Assembly: GCA_028554755.1 (NCBI GenBank)
Contig: JAPTOF010000001.1
Coordinates: 38,025,501 to 38,089,500 of the forward strand
Length of the DNA: 64,000 nucleotides
Direction: 5' to 3'
Source: Cordia subcordata
Lineage: Eukaryota > Streptophyta > Magnoliopsida > Boraginales > Cordiaceae
Each line of letters begins with the position of its first letter. Within the stretch, counting starts at the first letter, position 1. Shown in pieces: positions 12,507 to 23,637 of this stretch. Below the pieces are notes generated by a model. It did not search any database and was not told the DNA's origin. It saw only the letters and a list, made by a program, of their open reading frames with translations. Position numbers and translations under genes: made by a program.

Positions 12507-12938
12507 TCTTTTCTTATAGCCAGCGTGGGTAGTAACAGCCTGTTTGGCCAAGCTTATTTAAGACTTATAAGTTGTAAATAATAAAAAATATATAAGGAGT
12601 GTTTTTTTTAAGAACTTATAAATTATAAAATAAGTAGAAAATTCTTAATTTATTGTTCTGAACGTCGAGATTACATTACAATTTAATTACAAGTCCATGT
12701 ACCAACAAATGTATGTAGTCATTGGTCAACATATTCAATTGCATTAGTACGCCGTAGCACTCCTAAGTGGATTTCGTTTTACATTGCATTGTGAATTGGT
12801 ACGTGCATGTGAGTTAGAGAGGGAAAATAAAAGTAAGGGATTTCAATGATTATTTGCTTGGATTTCAAACTTTTATAGTATTAATCAAAATTTGGCAATG
12901 CTGTTTGGATTGACTTTTTTTAAAATTTTTTTTTTTAT
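12507..12938. repeat. Direct tandem duplication, copy A
   Basis: First of two adjacent copies of about 430 bp. Shared landmarks in order are TATAGCCAGCGTGGGTAG, CCTGTTTGGCCAAGCTTA, TGTTCTGAACGTCGAGA, GTAGTCATTGGTCAACATA and GAGAGGGAAAATAAAAG. Copy A carries about 24 extra bases after CGTCGAGA that are absent from copy B. Confidence 0.85.
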
Positions 12939-12941
12939 ATA

Positions 12942-13372
12942 ATTTCTTTTTCTCTTATAGCCAGTGTGGGTAGTAATTTACAGCCTGTTTGGCCAAGCTT
13001 ATTTAAGGCTTATAAGCTGTAAATGATAAAACACATATAAGGAGTATTTTTTTAGGAGTTTATATGCCGTAAAATAAGCAGAGCCAAACCGATTCTTAAT
13101 TTATTGTTCTGAACGTCGAGACCATGTACCAACAAATGCACGTAGTCATTGGTCAACATATTCAATTGTATTAGTACGCTGTAGCACTCCTAAGTGGACT
13201 TCGTTTTACATTGCGTTGTGAATTGGTACGTGCATGTGAGATAGAGAGGGAAAATAAAAGCAAGGGATTTCAACGATTATTTGCTTGGATTTCAAACTTT
13301 TATAGTATTAGTCAAAATTTGCCAGTCGATTATGGACTTATTTGGATTGATTTTTTTAAAAAAATTTTTTTA
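12942..13372. repeat. Direct tandem duplication, copy B
   Basis: Second copy of the preceding unit, same orientation, only a few bases after copy A. Differences are scattered point changes (GCGTGGG to GTGTGGG), consistent with a fairly recent local duplication. Each copy contains a GTTTGGCCAAGCTTATTTAAG motif resembling the ends of small MITEs elsewhere in the window (for example near 53497). Confidence 0.85.
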
Positions 13373-14180
13373 TAATTTTTGAGAAAAAATTAAAAAAAAA
13401 CTAATTTCTTTTTATTTTTGAAAAGAGTTGAATTTGAGTTTTTTCTTTTTTAAAATTTCAACTTTTTTGTAAAAAATGAATTCAAATATTTGTTATAAAA
13501 AGATGTGCTTTTTTCAGGAAAAGATGCTATTTCAAGGGGAAAAAAATAAAAATAAAAACGGTCCCTATATTTTGTGGCATTTGAAAAAATATTTCATCAG
13601 TATATACGAAAGAATAGTGTGCCTTACAAGGAAAATTCTACTTATGGAGAAAAACTAAAAAGAATTTGATATAAAACCAAATATTTCAACGACTGTGTGC
13701 AAAGTTTACTACTTTAATTAATTTTTTTTGAATATTACTAGATTGCGATGCTAGTTGTTGACAAATGACAGGGATAATTGACACGCATTTTATCCTAAGA
13801 AAAAATCTCACAACTTATTTGCTACAAAAATTTCTCCAAGGAAATGGATCGGAGAAGAGAAAAAGAATAATACGCTAACAAAACAACAAATGACCAAGTG
13901 GGAAAACACAGTTATTAATGATCAAAATGGTAATTTTGATGTCCGAATAATTGAAAAAGATAAATTTTTATGTTAATAGAAATATTAATCTAATATTAAC
14001 GTACAAGTACAATGTTGTACTTTTCACAAAAACCGAATTATTGATAACACCAAAATATATATGGAGAAGCATTCTAAAAATTGCTTTATTGAACCTGAAT
14101 ATAATGTAAAAATTTCAATGAGAGTGACCAACATAAAATAGTTACACACGTAATAATTTTTAAAAATACTCATGACAACC
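13373..14180. other. AT-rich intergenic DNA
   Basis: No gene or structured repeat was recognised. It probably contains the 3' end of the minus-strand gene that stops at 14181. Confidence 0.5.
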
Positions 14181-14741
14181 CTAAGTTGATCGGAGAATTT
14201 TCTCTATGTTCCCTACAGCTTGTCGAAGAATCGTCTTAAATTGAGCACGAGCTTGTTCTTGAGTAATTCCTTGAATAGGATCAATCTTGTATTCCCACCT
14301 AATTTGACTTCCATACTTTTCTGCCAACACTGTCATGGTGGACCTATACCTCTTAATCGCTTGATTATTCTCCATCATGTCATAGCTTAAAGAACGTTTA
14401 GTTGGACTGAATGCTACTAGGTTGTGCTTTTCCCACCTCACAAAAGTCGTGTTGTCTCCGGATGGTGATGGTAACTTGCTGGCCATGTAACGACGTTGTC
14501 CGACGTGACCTGGAACGCCTTCGACACAGTATGATACATTAACAGGAAAGATTCTGTAAATGTTGCAGAAATCCTCGAAGAGAGGCCATACTTGCTTCGC
14601 CGTCAGGCCATGTACTTTTGCTTGGACTTTTCCTTGCCATTGTGGCTGTTGTTTAGTTGTAGCCATGACATGAGCTTGATCACCAGCAAATAGAAGGAAA
14701 GCAAGAGTTGCCAATTGGGTAAGACTTTTGCCCACTTCCAT
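14181..14741 (-). CDS. SRPBCC / Bet v 1-fold protein, lachrymatory-factor synthase-like
   Basis: Single-exon gene, 186 aa. Residues from about 34 onward form a polyketide-cyclase/START-like domain of the lachrymatory-factor-synthase-like group: WQGKVQAKVHGLTAKQVWPL at the start, the FCNIYRIFP segment, YCVEGVPGHVGQRRYMAS, WEKHNLVAFS, SLSYDMMENN, and a long C-terminal helix. These small pocket proteins bind hydrophobic ligands; in onion the homologue isomerises 1-propenylsulfenic acid, but most plant members have no assigned substrate. The first 25 residues are hydrophobic (LATLAFLLFAG) and could be a signal peptide, which is unusual for the group. The second methionine (residue 26, codon at 14664-14666) would give a canonical cytosolic form beginning MATTKQQPQWQGK. 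A TATA box lies upstream at 14857-14864. The biochemical role is unknown. Confidence 0.87.
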   Translation of the reverse strand: MEVGKSLTQLATLAFLLFAGDQAHVMATTKQQPQWQGKVQAKVHGLTAKQVWPLFEDFCNIYRIFPVNVSYCVEGVPGHVGQRRYMASKLPSPSGDNTTFVRWEKHNLVAFSPTKRSLSYDMMENNQAIKRYRSTMTVLAEKYGSQIRWEYKIDPIQGITQEQARAQFKTILRQAVGNIEKILRST

Positions 14742-14856
14742 TTTCTTTTCTTTCCTTTTGTGTGTGTGTGTGTGTGTTGTAGAGGAGTTAGGGAGGCTAG
14801 CTAGAAGGAGGGAAATATTTTGGGTATGAAATGTACTTAGCTTAAGTTGAAGTCAC

Positions 14857-14864
14857 TTATATAG
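14857..14864 (-). promoter_or_regulatory. TATA box (TATATAAG) of the LFS-like gene
   Basis: Read on the minus strand, TATATAAG lies about 116 bp upstream of the start codon at 14741, in the context TTCTATATAAGTGAC. Between it and the ATG is a CA-rich run (GT run at 14760-14777 on the plus strand) that would fall in the leader. Confidence 0.6.
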
Positions 14865-15499
14865 AAGATTAGTCACCATCTAGTGTTATTTTCTTGACCA
14901 GTTTGCCCCTCACGTTTCGCGCGGAAGCGTTGTTTTGTTGACTAGTTTTGGTTCCAATTTCTAATGGCTTTGGACGTGGAAAAATTAGATTAGGATCCTT
15001 TGTATCAAATGCTCTTTTATATTAATATGTGAGAAATATTATCTTTTATATTAATATGTGAAAAATATTAATTATTCATGTGTCAATCATATCATTTTAT
15101 TACTTCATAAAATTCAAATCCCAAAAAAAATTAAATGTTGGGAGTGAAAAGAAGTATTTAAAAAAAAAAAAAAAGTCCATTAGGCTGCAATAGGACCGGG
15201 GTTTTCAAAGTTAAAAGGCTTAGTGTGGGGACACAAACTATTCAACCTCTTTCTTTTTCCATACGTAATCCGTCTAGAAGAAATAGAATACTAGTCCAGC
15301 TTAAGCGCTATTCAGGAAATTCTTCTTGAAATCTTGGCAAAGAGAAAAGTCTTCCTCAAACCAACACGTTGATTAACTGTCTTTTTTTCCGTTATATTCA
15401 TGGGGTAGTTGGTGAACCACCATTGCCCCTCATTAAAAAAAAAAAAAAAAGATCGTTGATGAAACTTAATTTATGCTCATAGAAAAATTGCCAATTATT
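14865..15499. other. Intergenic DNA between the LFS-like promoter and the WAT1-type gene end
   Basis: AT-rich, with a near-direct repeat TTTATATTAATATGTGA at about 15015 and 15045 and two poly-A runs. No gene was seen. Confidence 0.5.
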
Positions 15500-18216
15500 T
15501 TAAGGTTCCTCTTTCAAATTGATTCCATTTAACTTGGTGTCTTCATCTTCCACATACGTTGTACTCGATTTCTCTTTCAGTTGTATTTGTGCTTCATCTT
15601 CTTTGCCCCACAAAAACAAGTACAAACCAGCAATGACGATGGCTCCACCTATCACGCTAACAAAAGCAAATAAAACATTTAGAACATACTTGAATCTCCA
15701 TAAAAGATTAAATAATAGTAAACTATTTAATTAATTATTTAATCATAATTGTATCACTGTATAGACAGTTTGATACTATTTGATAACGTTATTGAGAGAT
15801 CCAATTTCGTTCATCGCCCTCGTCTATTTCTCGATTGAGAGGCCAAACTGGATAATGTGCCATGACTTACCTTCCTATGTATAACTTCTCTGCCAAGACA
15901 AAGTATGCAAGAATTGCCACTAACAATGTCGAAAGGGGATTAAACATTGTAACAAAAACTGGACCCCTTTGTTCAGTGCACCATAGCTGAATGAAAATTA
16001 TTATGCCTGAGACCACTATCCCCTGTAATTCACAATCAACCATACGTCATTCGATATCGTAAAAAGGTTATTAAATTAGATTATGCATGAATACGAGATT
16101 AAGAAGTAGCAGTTAGAACTATGCTTAATAAAAAATAACATTCTGGGTTCAAATTCCGTAAGAAACAGATTTTTTTTAAAAAAAAAAAAAAGAATATGTA
16201 CGGAGTAATCCTAAATCCTACTCACTCCATAAACGGTGGACCAGAAATCAACATTGAAGCCAATAGTCCATGCAGCTCGTTTGTGTTGAACAATCACGGT
16301 GTAGACAGCTGATTGTGCTGCACCAACGAAGCTCATCCATGTTGTCAATGATAGTTGTGCCGGATATCTTTTTAGTGTGTAAGCCTGCACTTTTCATATA
16401 CAATTTCTATATATTATTCACACAGAAAATTATCCTTCAGCCAGCAAGTAAAAGAGCACATAATTTTACAAGGTGATCTTGGAGTTTATAATTGTCTATT
16501 CAGATAATTGTGTATATTTCATCCCTTGCTTCTTGCGCCATTTGGACAAGTAATTTTCCATATCTAAGAGCTGATAATAAGATGAGTAAGCGAAAAAGTC
16601 ACTATGATCACATGTGGATGTCGTACAAACAACTGGACCAATTATAAATTCTAACTTTTTGTGCCCAAGAGTAGTCTACTTGGCTCAGCTTTGGACCGTG
16701 CAAAGTATTTTATGTGAGTCTAAATGTTTAAAATAATTTATTCGGCTTTTTGTTGAAAGACTTTTTACACAAAAATTAAAGTTGAAAAAAGGTGAAAAAT
16801 TAAAAACTCCAAACTGAAGCTTTTCTAAAAAACTTTTGAGAAGTTGTTTTTATTATATCATATTAAAAATTGCTTTTCTTCTTACTTTTTTATCCCTTAA
16901 AAATACTATCTTATACTTTTTAAAGTTTAATATTACTCTAAAAGTGACTGAAAAATGAAACACCTAATATACAAAGTTAAATAATCAATGATTTCTAGAC
17001 AACAACTTCATTCAAACAGAGCCTAAGAGCCTTAATTATCCAGAAGTAAATATAAAAAAAAAGAAACATGTCCTTGGTGACAAACCTGCATTATGTACCA
17101 TATAGACCATGTAATACAACTTGCCACGGTAAGAATTGAACCCTTCAACCAGTCCTCCTGACTAACTGTCTTCCCTTTTATATGTATGAGGGGTTCCCAC
17201 AGGTTCTTCAGTACATGTCCCTTGTACAAGGTCATGATCAAGACACCAGCTAAGGAAATCAAGGTCCCAACAACTTTGGCTAGTCCTCGAGGATTTCGAA
17301 TATCGACTATCTCCAGCCTGAATACACCAATAGTTTGTTAATTTAAGTCTAGATCATGGATTTAAGTCTCATCCTCGATTTTTTTAAAAGAAAAAGTACG
17401 TCCAACTACTATATTTAATCCAGCCAACACGTGAGCGGACTTGTTACTATAAATAAACAGGAGAAATTAACTTTAAGATGACGTAGCTAATTAATACAAT
17501 TTTGTAACTGAATCTTAAGGGAGTTAAAGAGTATGCATGGTTTGGCGGTAATGAGTTTGAAAGTGTGCATGGAGGCTACCTGAGTATTACTGCTATTACA
17601 AAGGTCAGAGAAGCTATTGCATTGACCATGGCTGCAAGGAAGGTTGGAGATGTGATCCTCAAGCTTGCAAAATACATATTTAGAGTCAAACCTACTCTGC
17701 AATAATTGAAGTCATTGTTAGTATATACAGCTTGGTTCCACCTATCAATTATAAAAATGACCTCTATGAAATATTCTTACCCCAGAAGGGAAAGAACAAA
17801 AATTTCCGAGAATAGAGCTAATGTCAACTTTGGCCTTGTTTTTCTGCAGATCACAAACAGGAAATACTACAATCAATTACAAAATTCATGGTTGTCAAAA
17901 ATAGCGGAAGCAGCTAGGGATGGCAATGGGATCGGATAGGCACGGGGTGCATACGAGATCAAGTTTATTGAGATAATGATCAATGCATCATGCCATGCGT
18001 TTTGATTTACCTTTCAAGGAAATAGGCAAACGGAAGTGTCACTAAACCAGCCACTATGTGTCGATAAGTTATATAGACATGAGGATTCATCCCATGATTG
18101 AAAGATGCTTCTGTTATGAAGTAGAGAAATGTGTAGCCAACCTGAGCCAAAACCATAAGAATATGAGGCTTGAATCGCGTAAAATTGGCTGCTAAGATGC
18201 ACTTCTTCATGGCCAT
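15500..18216 (-). CDS. WAT1-related protein (plant drug/metabolite exporter, EamA family)
   Basis: Seven exons on the minus strand: 18011-18216, 17781-17843, 17580-17696, 17086-17317, 16226-16384, 15871-16022, 15500-15656 (1086 nt, 361 aa). The start is the ATG GCC ATG context at 18216. The product is a multispanning membrane protein with two EamA halves and about ten transmembrane segments. Typical signatures are PHILMVLAQVGYTFLYFITE in the first helix, YITYRHIVAGLVTLPFAYFLER, ITSPTFLAAM in the first half, AQSAVYTVIVQHKRAAWTIG, PVFVTMFNPLSTLLVAI in the second half, and the terminal GLYLFLWGK followed by an acidic cytosolic tail. WAT1 and relatives (formerly nodulin MtN21) sit in tonoplast or plasma membrane; WAT1 itself exports auxin from the vacuole and several UMAMIT members carry amino acids. 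Substrate cannot be told from sequence. All splice sites are GT-AG. Confidence 0.93.
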
Positions 18217-18272
18217 TATCAAACCGTGTTGGTTATCTCACACAAGATGAACAGTATAATACTATTTGCTGG

Positions 18273-18352
18273 TATATACATACATACATACATATATGTA
18301 TACATATATTTATATGTGTATATATATATATATATGTATATATACGTATAGC
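18273..18352. repeat. TA/CATA-rich compound microsatellite
   Basis: A run of TACATACATA followed by TATATATA units in the 5' flank of the WAT1-related gene, less than 150 bp from its start codon. Length variation here could affect the leader or core promoter. Confidence 0.85.
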
Positions 18353-20139
18353 AATCTTTTGGAATAATTGAATTCGATTCACACAAGTAGCTGGTATCAT
18401 ATTCGTGGTGATAATATATATTATGACCAGAATCAAATCTGGGTACGGAGAGGAGTACGCAAGCACTATCCCTACGTGCTCACTTTCGGAAAGTAATATG
18501 GCAGTTATATCCTAAATTTAACTGGCATTAAGAGGAATAATTTAAAACTTTTTTCGATGATCTTAAAATAATATAATAATCAGTTTTGTTATGGTAGGCT
18601 AGTATGTATATATGTTGGAAGCAAGTGTGTATTGGAACATCCTTTCTTGGATTACCAAGATTGACTAGCTTCGTGATCAGTGTTGAAGAGAGCTTTGAAT
18701 GAGCTACGTTTGGAAGTATTGCGAAATGAAGATGTATTATCATGGACAACATTAGATCAACGCTCAATTTTGGTATTATGTTAAAAAAACACATTTTGAA
18801 ACTAACTAATACTAAGAAATTGCTTCCAATTTTATAGAATTTTTGAGATTGATAATTTTTCTATATGAAACAATTGTATATTAATTTTTCTAGATGAAAC
18901 AATTGTATATTTTAAGACAATACATGATATCCAAGAACTCTTTTTAATTTTTTTAATTTGTCAATAAAATATATTTTAAAAATTATACATAAAAAACTTT
19001 TTTAAAAAGTCAACCCGAATACTAAAGAGTTTGTGCTCGACATCTGCTTAGAACCAGTTAAAGGTCCTTCAACAAAAGAAGAATTTAAAAAATCTAGCAT
19101 ATAATATTTGATTATTCTCCTTTTAAATGCTTTAGTGCTTGGTATTATGCATAGGGAATCCATCACAATTCACCTCAATAGACATGTATTATTTAATATC
19201 CCCATATCTTAACTCTTATTTGACAACATAGATGCTACCACAGAGAAATGGAAATAGTTTTATGTTTACAAACAAAGTTGCTGGTATTCTCAAATAAATA
19301 AATAAAATTAAAGTTGCTGAAAATGGAGAATAAAGTGTAGTGTTAAGTGAAATAATTGGACCAATAAGTGGGAATCATTAATTATTGGGGAGAATCAAAA
19401 TATTAGAGGCTAAAACATTTCATGAAATGGTTTCCACGTACATAGTGAGGTGGTCCATTTATGCTTAAGTAATAATTAGTTCGAGTATGTAGCTATAAAT
19501 TTCAAAAGTAACATCATATCACTTGCAATTTCGGATTCTAAACTTGAAGCGTGATACCATTTGCTAGTGACACATGAAATTCTTCCACTTGGTCTTAATT
19601 CAAGCGGGAGAATTACTAGTGTATGAGTAACTGTTATATTATTACCCCTCCCTAATTCCTGTTCAGTTTTTCTTTAAATACATGGAGTCTTACTATACCA
19701 AAAAAACAAAATGAAAAAATGGAAAAGATAACATAAACCGTTACTCTTTGAAATCCAAGCCCTAAGAAATATCAACTTAATTAGAATATTCCGCTGCAAC
19801 AGAATTTCCACATAGCATGCAACTGACAAAGAATAGCATATGCCATATTAATAAAAGCACTGCTCTTGGAGAAACAGAAAATGCCAAGCTTCTAACAACA
19901 CTTCCAATACGGAATTTAGTACTTGTAAAAATCAATAGTGGATCTTGTTGTGGTTGAGTTCTGTTGGCCTGTGTCTAATTCAAGTTTGTTTGTACTTAAT
20001 TGGATGCATTGATGTTGTTTCATTCAGTTTGTCTACCATTCTATTGGCCTGTGTTTAATTTAATTTGATTTGGTATTATTCCATCTTTTTAACTTTGGAA
20101 AGTACGGAAAAGCAAAGCAATTCTATAATGGTTATGATA
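18353..20139. other. AT-rich intergenic DNA upstream of the WAT1-type gene
   Basis: No gene was recognised. There is a local near-duplication near 18860-18910 (TTCTATATGAAACAATTGTATATT and a slightly changed copy). A GT-rich passage near 19970-20060 repeats TTCTGTTGGCCTGTGT-like phrases. Confidence 0.45.
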
Positions 20140-20788
20140 ATCATTAATGGTCGAGGGCTTCAAGGATATGGGCTTCGGCCCAAGGGTATCAAGGCCCAAT
20201 AAAAAGAAAGTCAGACCTCTGCGGGAGCAAGCTCATAGCGGGGTTCTAAAGCATACCCACGAATGAACACGTCCCAGGGCATGGCAGGACTCATGTGAAA
20301 GGGGACTCATCCTGGGAAGGACATTTGACGAACACTCATATGGTAGTGGAGCAGGCGAGAAAGAAAGAGCATGAGGTCATCACTTGGTAGCTAGCCTAGC
20401 ACAGAGCCACCTTAGTCCGGCTATGATCTGACATCCATGTTTATCCTGAGCACAAGAGGTAGGGTCAGGCTCTACTAACCTACATGATCCTGCTCCTACT
20501 TGCCTGACATAAAGAAGTTCAAGTGGCCAATAAGTCGCAACCCTTTTCATTAGCAACAACCAAGTAAGTGCTATAAATACTCCATGCCAAAGGTAAAGGG
20601 ATCATCCTAATTCTCCTAAATACTTTGGCAAAAATAGTCTTATGACGCTTTGTGGTACTTCTTTCCGAATCTTTAGTAAATTGCTTGTCGGTCTCCCCAA
20701 GGCAAATGCCTCGCTGTTTATTGCTTGTGCAAGAACGTCGGTGGCCGAAATGATTCTGATGATTCTGCTGAGCATTAGGTTATAATTG
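20140..20788. mobile_element. LTR-like fragment (possible solo or truncated LTR)
   Basis: The composition changes abruptly from the AT-rich flank. The block contains GGGCTTCGGCCCAAGG, a TATAAATAC box near 20573 and a following leader-like stretch, as in a plant LTR U3-R region. It ends in GATTCTGATGATTCTGCTGAGCA immediately before the target site used by the next element. No partner LTR, clear TG/CA ends with duplication, or internal domain was found, so it is an LTR-like remnant at most. Confidence 0.4.
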
Positions 20789-21167
20789 TCTAGAGCCTAT
20801 TCTACAATTAAAGTTTAAGGGTAACAGGGCTTAGACCCATTTATGGATGTTAAGGAAAGGAGAACTAAAGTTTCCACAGAGAAAACTAGAGTAAAAGATG
20901 GTTGCTAGAGTAAGTCATGTCTTACGTTAGTGCTCTCTTCCTTATTTATATCGGTTTTCTGCTTACCTGATTCACTTAATCGCGAACCTTTGATCATAGG
21001 GCTTTCAACACTTTATGTCTTGGGCCTAAAAATACAGTTATGACTAACTTTCCTTTACAAGAGTCCTTACCTATTATATTTACTTAACTTAGATGTCTAA
21101 GCCCATTATAAAGTCCGTCACTGACCCCTTGGGCCCGAAAGCACTTGAGCCAATTTTGGGCTCAATA
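20789..21167 (-). repeat. 3' LTR of the LARD-like element
   Basis: About 380 bp, similar throughout to 23638-24101. Shared landmarks include CTTAGACCCATTTATGGATG, TAGAGTAAGTCATGTCTT-type sequence, GGCCTAAAAATACAGTT and CCCCTTGGGCCCGA. The outer terminal dinucleotide next to the polypurine tract has mutated (TA instead of TG on the minus strand). TTATTTATA-type promoter sequence occurs in both LTRs. Confidence 0.8.
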
Positions 21168-22029
21168 GTTTGCCCCCCGCTTCTCTTGCCTTAAAGAGGG
21201 AACAGAAGTACTCTGGTCCATTATGATAAACCAAGCTTATCGATGTTTCATAGGTGATCAAGGCTTGACTAGAGACGCGAGCATTTAAGGCTCAAGGAAG
21301 AGATTTGAGGAAGCAAAATTTGCCAAACAAGAGGTTCGGATGTTGATTACTTCATTGTCTTAGACTTAGAACTTGTCAGGGGTTCCCTAAAAGAGGACTG
21401 AAAAGTTGTAAGGCAGCTGTCATGTCCTGGTTGACCACACAATGCTGAAGACTACCGCTCGACTTTACCAAGAACATGACAAAGGTAAGGATACGACTCG
21501 AGATATATCTAGTGTTTATGATGCCTACAACCACCTAAAGAAGTCATTACTACAGGCTATTCATGAAAGAGACGGGTATCCCCAGATGGGGGATTGGAAT
21601 AGTTGTGCCAAAATTGGCATGAAACTTATTTGTAGGCGTATGAACAACTTATCTTTATTACTAATTGTATGAAGCTTATGGCTCATTTATCTTTGCTTAT
21701 TTTCTCTCTTCATACTTTATGATTTAATTGTGAAGTTCTTTTACTAAGTTCGAACACTGCTTAACTTTCTGTAGTGTTGCTAGTTTTTACTTTAGAGTGC
21801 ACCACGGCTTGTCTCCTTGCCATTATAGATAACTTAGCATAATTTGACGAGGTGAATTTGCAAATAGGGTTGAAAATGCCTAAGGATTTGGGTTCCCTGA
21901 CTTGGCATGAATATGCAGGAGTATGACTGTCATGGATTTGTTGTAGACAATCACAAAGTATTTGAATTAGTGGCTGGGACCGATTACCAATGCTAATAGA
22001 GCTTATGTGAAGCTGGACAGACTTTGATG

Positions 22030-22800
22030 GGTTTTTGTCATACCTATGCAGTGTTATATGAAGTTAGACCCGGTTATTGGGTCATAGACTAAATGGGCTT
22101 TGCCATTGCTATAAACCATTTTTTGACATTGGACCTGATTCTTCGATTCGCAGATTTGATGATATGTAAAATTGAACCCGATTCTTGGGTTCATGGACTC
22201 AATGATATGCAAAGCCAGTAGGCTTAATGAACTAGCGAAGCCATATCTAATTCTTGGGTTGCTGACTTAATAAACAAGTGAAGGCAAACCTGATTCTTGG
22301 GTTTGTAGGATTAAATGAACTGGCGAAGCCGGACCCCATTCTTCGATCGCAAACTTGATGATATACAAAGTTGGACCCGATTCTTGGCTTCGTAGACTTA
22401 ATAGCGAAGCCAGACCTGATACTTGGGTCACAAAGTTAAATAAACTGGCGAAGCTGAACCTGATTCTTGGGTTGTAGACTTGATGATATGTAAAGCCGGA
22501 CTCGATTTTTGGGTTTGCAGACTTGATGGCAAAGCCAGTTGCAGACTTAAATGAACTGGCGATGTCGGACCCAATTCTTAGGTTAACAGGCTTAAATGAT
22601 ATAGTGAAGCCAGACCCATTCTTGGGTTTGTAGGCTTAAATGAACTGGCAAAGCTGGACCTGATTATTGGGTCGCAGACTTGAATGAACTAGAGAAGCCA
22701 GACTCGTTTTTTAGGTTACAAAGTTGAATGAACCCGATTCTTGGGTCGTAGACTTAATGGAGAAGCTAGACCCGATTCTTGAGTCACAAACTTAAGCGTT
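22030..22800. repeat. Degenerate tandem array inside the LARD-like element
   Basis: About fifteen imperfect units of variable length (roughly 40-65 bp) are built on the phrases GCCAGACCCGATTCTTGGGT, GCAGACTTAATGA and ACTGGCGAAGC. Units differ by substitutions and small indels, and no frame stays open across the array. It fills much of the element's interior where coding domains would normally sit. Confidence 0.75.
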
Positions 22801-23297
22801 TCAATGAAAGAGGTAGGTTCATATTTAAGACACCCATTGATGTATTCATAAAATAATAATAATAATAATAATTTTGAGAACTAGAAATGGACAAAGAAAA
22901 GTCTTCCAAATGCTTAAATGACACAATCAATGACTACACAAAAATAAAATAGTTTTACTTGAGGTTAAAAGTAATATTTATTAAGGTGTACCGCGTTCCA
23001 ACTATTCTGGATCTTCTTCCCATCCAAAGTTTGCAATTGGTATGCGCCAAATCCTGATATTGCTACTATCTTGTATGGTACTTCCCAGTTGGGTCCAAGC
23101 TAACTGGTGTTTTTCTCCTATGTGTTCTAAATATCAGAATCCAAGTTGTGTTTCTTCTCGTCAGCTCAGCAACCTTCAATCTGCCCTTCTTTCTGTCCTA
23201 CGCTTTTGATCTTGGCCTAGACTTTCCGTGCGCTCTCTTTATTCTTCTTCACAGTTTTATCCGATATTTTGTCTCAATCCAAATGCTGACCTTCATC

Positions 23298-23534
23298 TCA
23301 GACGTCTAGGATTTCTAAGGGATGCAGTGACGGCACATTTTCGAACGCTGCCAAGAACTTGGTAACCGTTTGCACTACCAGGGTGACAGGCACAGGCAAT
23401 TGTATCTCTAAACCTTCCACCCTTAATTTCAATTCATTCTTCTCTTGTTGGGTAACTCGCCTCTGATGTGCTTCCTTAACTTGAGAGGCTAGCTTGGCCT
23501 CGAGTTCAGCAATCTCAGAATAAAGGTTTTGCAT
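23298..23534 (-). pseudogene. Coiled-coil open frame of the LARD-like element (gag-like remnant)
   Basis: A 78-residue frame with a strongly helical, charged stretch (SEIAELEAKLASQVKEAHQR and VTQQEKNELKLRVEGLEIQL) followed by a hydrophobic segment. Coiled coils of this kind occur in captured or degenerate gag regions of plant LTR elements. It lies about 100 bp inside the primer-binding side of the element, where gag would start. There is no nucleocapsid zinc knuckle. It may equally be a chance or captured fragment. Confidence 0.4.
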
Positions 23535-23618
23535 AGATTTTTTATAATCTATTCGGGTGATTGATTTTAAGTATGACTTGTGAAATTTTTGCTTTAACTA
23601 CTTTGCATCAATATCCTC

Positions 23619-23637
23619 CCCACAGTCAGCACCAAAT
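23619..23637 (-). other. Primer-binding-site-like sequence of the LARD
   Basis: Read on the minus strand, TTTGGTGCTGACTGTGGGG directly follows the 5' LTR. It resembles the TTTGGCGCCGTCTGTGGG-type junctions of plant Gypsy elements. The matching tRNA was not determined. Confidence 0.55.

Noticed and set aside
22030..22800. CRISPR-like repeat array
   Set aside because: Units are degenerate, lack regular spacers and lie in a eukaryotic LTR element.
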